From contig JALLPB010000883.1 in assembly GCA_036939975.1 (NCBI GenBank), forward strand, positions 1-14,617: DNA of 14,617 nt, read 5' to 3'. The notes under the pieces were generated by a model. That model was not told the origin of the DNA and searched no databases. It saw nothing but the letters and a program-made list of their open reading frames with translations. A program made the position numbers and the translations under genes. Positions within the stretch are counted from its first letter, which is position 1, and every line of letters starts with the position of its first letter. Shown piece after piece: positions 9,001 to 14,617 of the stretch. This DNA comes from Cyclostephanos tholiformis (lineage: Eukaryota > Bacillariophyta > Thalassiosirophyceae > Thalassiosirales > Thalassiosiraceae).

Positions 9001-12000
9001 GCTCTTGAGAAAACTTACTGGAATCTTTGATACTTGAGAAATAGCCACTGCGAGTCACACGGTCGGCACTTGGGACATCAGCAAACTGGAAGTCAAAGCT
9101 GCAAGAGAGGCGTCCATTTACATCTTTCACTTCCAGGCTAGGGATGTTGTATGTGCGGTAGACGCGACGAGTGTAAACTTCAAGAGCTGTGGCGCGGACT
9201 TGTTCGTCTTCGTCATCGAAAAGGTTGGTAAGAAGGTCCACTCCAGCTGAAAGGGTCCCACTCTTGCTGAGTTCAACAAGATTAGTCTCTGGGTCTGCCA
9301 GCTTCGCACGCAAATCAGTCAGTCGGATTTCAAAGGAAGGAATCTTGGCTTCTCGAACTTTCTCTTCGGCGGCAAGGATGATCTCACCGTACTCTTTTCC
9401 TTTCAAGCCTGATAGCGAATCCAGGGACTCAATGACGGAATCAGGGACAGGCACACCATATCTATCTTGAAAGGTGTCCAATTGGCGAATCAAAGATAGG
9501 ATCAACTTGGAACGAAGTGTGAGCTGCTGATGGGCCAAGTTCTCAGAAATAACTATGTCAAGGTTGTCAGCATTGGCTTTAGCAAGGGTGCGAACAACAT
9601 CATCAGTAATTTTTCCATCGAAGCCTGCTTCAACACGGTAAAATTCAGCAATTGCATTGATAATGAGTTCTGCGGCAGAAGCGCTGTCAGAGATGTTGTC
9701 AAGAGCTCGTTTAGCCACGGCTTCAGGATCAAGCTTGTAACCAGCTAGAACATTCAGCAGAGCTTTCTTAGCGTCCATTTCAATAGATGATTCAGCAATA
9801 TCAAGTTTACCATCAAAAGTTCCAATCTTCTTCACTTTCGACGGATCCTTGAGCTCAAGTGTCGCAAGCAAGTCACCCGCGGAAATCACAGATCCAGGAC
9901 TGAGGTTGTGAGTGATCTTCCCTGATTCAGACGCCTTTATTGGGATGATCATCTTCATGGCCTCCACCTCAACGTAGGGCTGTCCGGATTCAACAGAAGC
10001 ACCACTATCCTGAAGGTAGCGCACAACCTTCCCAGTGACATCGGTGCGGAGCTCAGAGGGGTCGAAAATGGTTGGCCTGCGGATTGATGCCAGGAAGTAT
10101 AAATAAAATGACAACGGTTTGAGGAACTGAATGCCGTATGAGAACCAGATAATTACAATGAAAACAATGTTTCTCACATCAAAATTGTGTTTCCATCGAG
10201 AGATAGCCTCAAACCAAGGGGTTCATCCATACCAAAGATACGATGCTTCTCTCCCCCAAAAGTAGCCAACAACGCACCCTCCGCGGTCGTGGTAACCTCC
10301 ACATCAATGACATTCCCAGCCAAGGTAAACCTGTAGACATCCGGTGACACACGCTCCACATGGAAGGGGTACTTAGTATCCAAATAGGCCACCTCAATAT
10401 TGAAAGAGTTGATTCCTGGAATGTCGCTGGTGGACAGCTGTCCCTTGCGGAATGACTCTTTCACCTGCTCTGTGGTTTTCTTGACATGCTCCGACGCCTT
10501 GAAGACAGCAGCACCAACAACAAGAAGATGGGGTGGCATCTCAACGCTCACCGTCTTCTCCTTGATCAAACCATCAAGCCATGATGTGTCAATAGTGTTT
10601 TGCTTGAAGTCTTCGGTCTCCAACAATTTCACCAGGTATTCAACTGAGTTGCGAATGTCTCCACGGACTTCCATCTCTTTCAACGCCAAAACTAAGGCTT
10701 TCCGTGCAGACTCGCGGGTAGGTCCTTTGGCGAATAAATGTCCGAATTGAGAATCCGCAAACTCGTGGATTCCGCCGTTGGCACCCACAGAGAAGTATCC
10801 CCAGACATTGGGAGTCGATTGGAACTTGATGCGTTCGATGGAGCCAGATGTGGGCTTGAATCCCTCATCGGGGTTTTCCGCAGTGATGCGAGCGGCAATG
10901 ACGTGGGAGTCGATTTTGGTGTAGCGCTCCTTCAGGAAATCGATGGGATCAGTACCATACACATCAGCCTTGCCATAGAGCTTGCGGATTGCGGGAATGT
11001 TGTACAAGGGAATACCCATGGCAACTTGAAGCTGTGTAGCGGGCAAGTTAGTACCCGTGATACCTTCAGTGACGGGATGCTCCACCTGCAGACGGGGATT
11101 CAGCTCCAGGAAAAAGTACTTATTAGTCTCGGCATTATACAGATACTCGACCGTGCCAGCACCCTGATAACCAATGTTCTGCGTGAGGCGCTGGGCGGCG
11201 AGTTCCATCTCGTGAAATGTCTCTTCGGGGACGATTACGGGAGGCCCCTCCTCGAAGATCTTCTGGAAGCGACGCTGCGTTGAACAATCACGTCCATTGA
11301 GTGCAACAGCATTACCATGCTGATCACCCACAATTTGGACCTCGATGTGACGAGCGTTCTTGCAAAGTTGCATGATGAAGATTGGTGATCCAATGACCTC
11401 GTTGGAGACCTGAATGTAGGCGTTACGCAAGTCAGCCTCGTTGTCAACGAAACGAATGCCCTTGCCTCCACCGCCCTCGGACGCCTTGATCATGATACCA
11501 TTCTCGTACCCAATACGCTTCGCAGCTTCGACGGCCTCTTCCACAGTACGAGCCGTGCCCTTCTCGAAGATTTCAGTGGGGATGGTCCCCTCGGCGTTCA
11601 AGTTCGCCTGGAGGGGACCGTCGTCGGGCCCGCCAAATGATCCACTCCAGGGGATGGAAGGGACCTTGGCAGTCTGCGCCAAGATGTTGGCAGCGATCTT
11701 GTCACCCAGCACGGACATGACGGGTCCAGTGGGCCCGATGAACTTGATCCCGAACTTGTCCAACGTGTTGGGCAACTTTGGATTCTCGCTGGCGTGTCCC
11801 CATCCCGGCCAAACGGCGTCGACTCCCTGCTCCTGCGCAATCTTCACGATAACGTCGACGTTCGCGTAGTTATTCAAGTTCTTCCCCCCCGGTACCTCCA
11901 CGAACGAATCGGCCAAACGGATGAATTCCGCATTGGCCTTGAGATCCTCCGGCGTGGCCATGGCGACGAATTGGATGGCGCGCTCGTCCCCCAGTTCCAT

Positions 12001-12719
12001 GTAGGCCCACTGGCGCATGGAAAGGATGGACTTGGTGGCGGCCATGCCGTTGTTCGCGATAAGGACCTTGCGAATGGCGCGGTTGCCTCCGCGTGACTTG
12101 ACATACTCCTCGACCGCGTCGATGGAGGTCGCCTTGTCGAGGGTGGCCGCCCACAGGGAGGTGTCGATCTTCGCGATGTTCGAAGGACCGATGGTGACGT
12201 CCTTGTTTTGGAAGAAGGCGCTTTTGATGGCGCCGAAGACGCCCCTTGTAGGCGTGACGGTTTTGGGTGTAAAGGCTGATTGATGGGGGGCTGTTATCGA
12301 AAAATATGAACGGAGGATTTGATCAGCAAGAGATATTGGTGCCTGTAGAAAAGAGAGGCGTGGGTTCTCTTTTCCTAGTTGAAACAAAGCATTACATTTC
12401 GATACCAACAAGATTGACACCAATCGTCCTTAGCTTTGCCTTTGAAGAATCAGCCACTAAATTCGACTACACCGCGTGACAATGGTCTTCGGTCCATCGG
12501 AGTCCCATTTGGAAGATATAGGCAAGTCATCCACATGATTCTCTGTCATCGACCGTCGCCGATTATCATTCCCTTAGCCCACGCGCGGCCGCTTCACGAC
12601 GGATGCAGTTACACTCAATCTTATACACACGGGCATGCGCACTCACCGAAGGAGCTCACCCCCGACAGAGCAAGCAACGCCGTTGCAGCGGCGGCGTAGC
12701 CGCAGCTTGTAGAAACCAT
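6002..12719 (-). CDS. ACC1: Multidomain acetyl-CoA carboxylase, plastid-targeted form, three exons
   Basis: The enzyme carboxylates acetyl-CoA to malonyl-CoA, the committed step of fatty-acid synthesis. Exons are 12719-12647, 12290-10178 and 10076-6002, giving 2086 residues, normal for the eukaryotic type. The start is the only in-frame ATG upstream of the signal peptide, in good context (GACATGG). Residues 1-23 form a signal peptide, followed by FAPHQSAFTP, matching the stramenopile plastid junction. Biotin carboxylase spans about 98-600: ATP loop SEGGGGKG (295-302) and catalytic ELNPRLQVEH (420-429). The biotin carrier has EAMKM with biotinyl Lys770. A long central region follows. Carboxyltransferase spans about 1450-2030: NDVTVQSGSFG near 1486, NSGARIG near 1522, a VGIGAYLVRLGQRVIQ stretch near 1620 and ANWRGFSGG near 1836. 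The end is helical. No internal breaks are visible. A cytosolic paralogue probably exists elsewhere (family knowledge). Confidence 0.95.
10077..10177 (-). other. Intron 2 of the carboxylase gene, just before the biotin carrier domain
   Basis: The donor GTGAGA starts at 10177 and the acceptor ATCCGCAG ends at 10077, 101 nt in all. Splicing restores Met729 from AT + G and reads NTILM-PTIFDPSELR, a continuous and typical sequence into the biotin carrier. Unspliced RNA meets a TGA two bases into the intron. This explains why the gene otherwise looks like two adjacent frames, the second starting at GTG. Confidence 0.93.
12291..12646 (-). other. Intron 1 of the carboxylase gene, between signal peptide and transit peptide
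   Basis: The donor CG|GTGAGT starts at 12646. The acceptor ATAACAG ends at 12291 after a T5 tract. The join is phase 1 to phase 1 and creates the Ala of VSS-FAPHQ. The exon upstream encodes just the signal peptide (24 codons plus one base). The frame upstream of 12290 stays open to 12423 but begins there with TTG, so it is intronic rather than an N-terminus. Length 356 nt. A second acceptor 10 nt further in (CAATCAG) would give SSFAFTP and is also phase-compatible. Confidence 0.75.
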
Positions 12720-13231
12720 GTCGGGATTTCCTTGTTTGAATTTTATGAAGTCGGTAGAAGGGGATCGTGATGAAAAGGGGTAGGAGAGGAGCTTGATGAC
12801 GACCCTTTTCTGCACAGCACGTCGTTCTTGGTTCTCCGATGGACGGTCGGTGGTGGATCTTTTTTCTCGGCTTGCACAATGACGTGCATTCAATTCTTGA
12901 CGCCTTCTCCGTCCGCTTACGTACTCTATTACTCTCCTTCTCCTTTTCTAGAGAGAGAATAGGTAATCCGGTACGTACAATGAAGTTAGGATCTCAGAGA
13001 GTACATATTATATAAGTTCGATAATAGTACTGTTTTTAGAGTGTTGTACTAAACTTATCTGATTTGGTAGGTAGGAATAAGTATTATTAAAAACGGAAAG
13101 AAAACCACGTCCTACCGACCCCCAGATCAGAGTACGATACCACATACAACAGATTCTGATATCATGGTAAAATACCTACCAGCAGAAAAAAGAGTGATGT
13201 CACAAAAATCTTTTGACACGACAATTCTCAG

Positions 13232-13261
13232 ACACGTCAGGATGATGGAATGATGACGTGT
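13232..13261. promoter_or_regulatory. Inverted ACACGTCA / TGACGTGT pair, bZIP-like sites
   Basis: ACACGTCA at 13232-13239 and its exact reverse complement TGACGTGT at 13254-13261 are 14 bp apart. The related GTGATGTCAC sits at 13194-13203. TGACGT is the core of CRE-type bZIP sites, and such elements are known to mediate CO2/cAMP responses of some diatom plastid genes. Position: about 510 to 545 bp before the carboxylase ATG. Function here is inference. Confidence 0.3.
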
Positions 13262-13280
13262 GTGTTCAACAACCAGGAGA

Positions 13281-13329
13281 GAAAATAATAATTTCACTGC
13301 ATCTGTGAAAATAATTTCACTGCATCTGT
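13281..13329. repeat. Tandem repeat of 26 and 23 nt, then TCTG microsatellite
   Basis: Copy one, 13281-13306, reads GAAAATAATAATTTCACTGC then ATCTGT. Copy two, 13307-13329, is the same with one 3-nt deletion. It runs into CTGTCTGTCTGTCTGT up to about 13340. This is typical of slippage. Confidence 0.85.
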
Positions 13330-13388
13330 CTGTCTGTCTGTCCGTAGGTGTCATAATTCCCCCTTGATTCAGACATGAATTTTCAATA

Positions 13389-13429
13389 GGGCATTACCAA
13401 TTGGTAACTGCATTACCAAATGGTAATGC
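13389..13429 (+). repeat. Left terminal inverted repeat of the candidate MITE
   Basis: GGGCA is followed by two palindromes of the TTACCAnnTGGTAA type separated by CTGCA. The inner one is identical to the outer palindrome of the right end when read on the opposite strand. Confidence 0.55.
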
Positions 13430-14087
13430 TAACGATGAGCTGCCGTGGCTTTGGAAATGGTTGGCACACCATCATCAAGTGGAGACTTCTGTGGACAATG
13501 GTGATGGCGAGGTCAGCCAAACAGAGGTCACATAGATCTCCATTGCCAACGATGATATTATCATCGGTGCACAGTCCATTGGTATTATCTTCGGGAAGTT
13601 GTTGGTTGTGTTTTCCTTTTTTTCTAAATAGGAATATGTAGGAAAAGTACCGGAAAATTGGCGATGATTTCTGGGGAGGTGACGATGAGCATCATCTTCG
13701 ACATCCAAGTCATCGGCTCAGAAGCCAACCAGCCGGATTCACCATTCAACCACGTCCGCTGGGAAGGGTCAACATGTATGAATGATGTGTGGTGGCGGCG
13801 GTGTCAAAGAAGGCAAGAAAGGAGCAGGAGGAGACGACTTCTCAACGATGTGAATCGTCGCATTGATCGACCACGATCGACACCGTCATCCTACGGCCAC
13901 CACGGGTCCTCAACCCAGTCAATAACACATACAACAATCAACTAATACACTATGCAATGGGTATTAGTCGTTAAAACTAGAAAAAAATATAATTATTACT
14001 ATTTTATGACCAATTTTGTAACGACGCATCGACAAATCATCGCGTCGGATCCACATGTACCGCCGATGCAGAGCACCGGCAGCGACC

Positions 14088-14106
14088 ACATATACGTCGT
14101 ATATGT
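14088..14106. repeat. 19-bp palindrome inside the candidate MITE
   Basis: ACATATACG and CGTATATGT pair around a single T. No other copy is evident in the window. Its role is unknown. Confidence 0.6.
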
Positions 14107-14337
14107 CTCCCCTAATGATTCCTCCACTTGGAGATTGCCCTTTCAACCATTGAATAATTCATTTTAGGAAGTTATTATTCGGTAATTCGATTTTTTTGCC
14201 TAAACATGGCCTTGTAGTAGGTATGTAAACCTAGTGATGGCACCTGAGGACGGGGATTTTTAGTGGGTAACTGAGTAGGACTATCTCTTGGGGTTCTAAA
14301 CCCCGTTTGTCAGCCTCAGAGAGGTTTGATAAGGCCT

Positions 14338-14381
14338 TGTAACCAAATGGTAACTTGCGTTACCATTTGGTAATTTTGCCC
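14338..14381 (-). repeat. Right terminal inverted repeat of the candidate MITE
   Basis: Read on the minus strand it begins GGGCAAAATTACCAAATGG, then ACGCAAG, then a second palindrome in GTTACCATTTGGTTAC form. Compared with the left end, small indels sit between the GGGCA start and the first palindrome and between the two palindromes. Confidence 0.55.
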
Positions 14382-14383
14382 TA

Positions 14384-14617
14384 TAGAGTATTCAAACCCC
14401 TACGCATGTCATTTTTTGTTTGGATAAAGGGCTGCGGTAAGTTCCATAAGTCGACCCAAATAAAAAATAAGTGATATGTGTGTTGCTAAATCCAATAATT
14501 GCGTCGAGGTGTCAGAAACTGGCTGCATCGTGCTACTATTTTTTAATACCTCCTGTTTTCCATTGGGTGACTACCAAAATTCGCTTAAAATTTAGACCGC
14601 CGAAATTTAGAATTTAT
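14384..14617. other. Unannotated flank
   Basis: A/T-rich sequence without a recognisable gene or repeat beyond a short direct AAATTTAGA pair near the end. Confidence 0.5.

Larger units (their letters stand above)
12720..13388. promoter_or_regulatory. 5' flank and putative promoter of the carboxylase gene
   Basis: No gene is evident here. An out-of-frame ATG near 12889 on the minus strand opens an upstream frame of about 50 codons that closes before 12719; whether it is in the transcript depends on the start site. TTATATAA at 13008-13015 could act as a TATA element about 290 bp from the ATG. ACGT-core motifs lie at 13194-13261. Near the far end are a 26/23-nt tandem repeat and a (CTGT)n tract (13281-13344). 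The transcription start is not visible. Confidence 0.4.
13389..14381. mobile_element. Candidate MITE / non-autonomous DNA transposon, about 993 bp
   Basis: The two ends are inverted copies. The left starts GGGCATTACCAATTGG and the right, read on the minus strand, starts GGGCAAAATTACCAAATGG. Each end contains two palindromic 14-mers: TTACCAATTGGTAA (13394-13407) and TTACCAAATGGTAA (13413-13426) on the left; TTACCATTTGGTAA (14360-14373) and a TAACCAAATGGTAA variant (14340-14353) on the right. Both ends are flanked by TA (13387-13388 and 14382-14383), as expected for a TA target duplication. The interior has no coding frame that looks real, so the element would need a transposase in trans. The superfamily is uncertain (Tc1/mariner-like or PIF/Harbinger-like). 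Confidence 0.55.

Noticed and set aside
6002..10177. Reading the carboxylase as two separate genes (749 and 1391 residues)
   Set aside because: The second frame starts at a GTG that is the intron donor, its first 34 residues are intron translation, and splicing 10077-10177 gives a seamless typical junction.
10738..11283. 181-residue plus-strand frame inside the carboxylase
   Set aside because: It is antisense to a highly conserved biotin carboxylase region, with no motif, and is a codon-bias shadow, as are the other plus-strand frames between 6002 and 12300.
12291..12423. Frame extension giving an N-terminus from 12423 for the carboxylase
   Set aside because: It begins with TTG, not ATG, and covers intron 1. 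The ATG exon at 12719 joins in phase and supplies a signal peptide. Part of it (12291-12342) would be coding only under the alternative splice.
12621..12893. 90-residue minus-strand frame extending the signal peptide upstream
   Set aside because: Its first codon is TTG. The first ATG in this frame is at 12719, and its 3' end reads into intron 1.
13420..13945. Short frames on both strands inside the candidate MITE
   Set aside because: All are under 100 codons, overlap one another on opposite strands and show no motif. No transposase is encoded.
14225..14310. tRNA-like segment around GGGGTTCTAAACCCC (14290-14304)
   Set aside because: The stem and 7-base loop mimic a T-arm, but the loop lacks the expected purine and no D-arm, anticodon arm or acceptor pairing can be fitted upstream.

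Overview
This is nuclear DNA from a photosynthetic stramenopile, most probably a diatom. Three things point there. The introns are short and spliceosomal, with GTGAGN donors. The acetyl-CoA carboxylase is a single huge multidomain (eukaryotic) protein whose reconstructed N-terminus is a signal peptide followed by a Phe-Ala-Pro junction, the presequence type used to cross the extra membranes of red-alga-derived plastids. The two transposon-like or repetitive gene relics resemble families I associate with diatom genomes. The species assignment is inference.

Layout. Positions 1-181 hold only a small open frame cut by the window edge. Positions 182-2593 (minus strand) hold a broken hAT-type transposase in three overlapping reading frames: a Cys/His zinc-finger module, a DUF659/RNase-H-like core, and a hAT C-terminal region. 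Positions 2594-2891 are non-coding with nested GCCGACA/TGTCGGC inverted repeats. Positions 2892-4207 (plus strand) hold a decayed two-exon gene of unrecognised function (basic start, acidic EDDH repeat, conserved globular part, basic-acidic tail). It is interrupted by four apparent frameshifts at homopolymers and a 90-bp tandem duplication. A TGTAAC-rich stretch (4250-4310) and a 12-bp palindrome precede an intact two-exon histidine-phosphatase (phosphoglycerate-mutase-like) gene at 4460-5661 (plus). After a 340-bp convergent intergenic region comes the main gene: acetyl-CoA carboxylase, minus strand, three exons between 12719 and 6002, 2086 residues.

Upstream of that gene, 12720-13388 is non-coding, with TGACGT-type motifs and a tetranucleotide microsatellite. 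Then comes a candidate non-autonomous DNA transposon of about 993 bp (13389-14381), with inverted GGGCA ends, paired TTACCAAATGGTAA-type palindromes at both ends and a TA duplication. The last 234 bases show nothing recognisable.

How the genes relate. The only clear metabolic gene is the carboxylase, which makes malonyl-CoA for plastid fatty-acid synthesis. The phosphatase-like gene converges on it and shares no evident pathway. The rest is transposon-derived or decayed sequence. The most interesting points are the carboxylase presequence and a second, phase-compatible splice-site pair that would remove the Phe-Ala-Pro junction, so splicing could in principle change where the enzyme goes.
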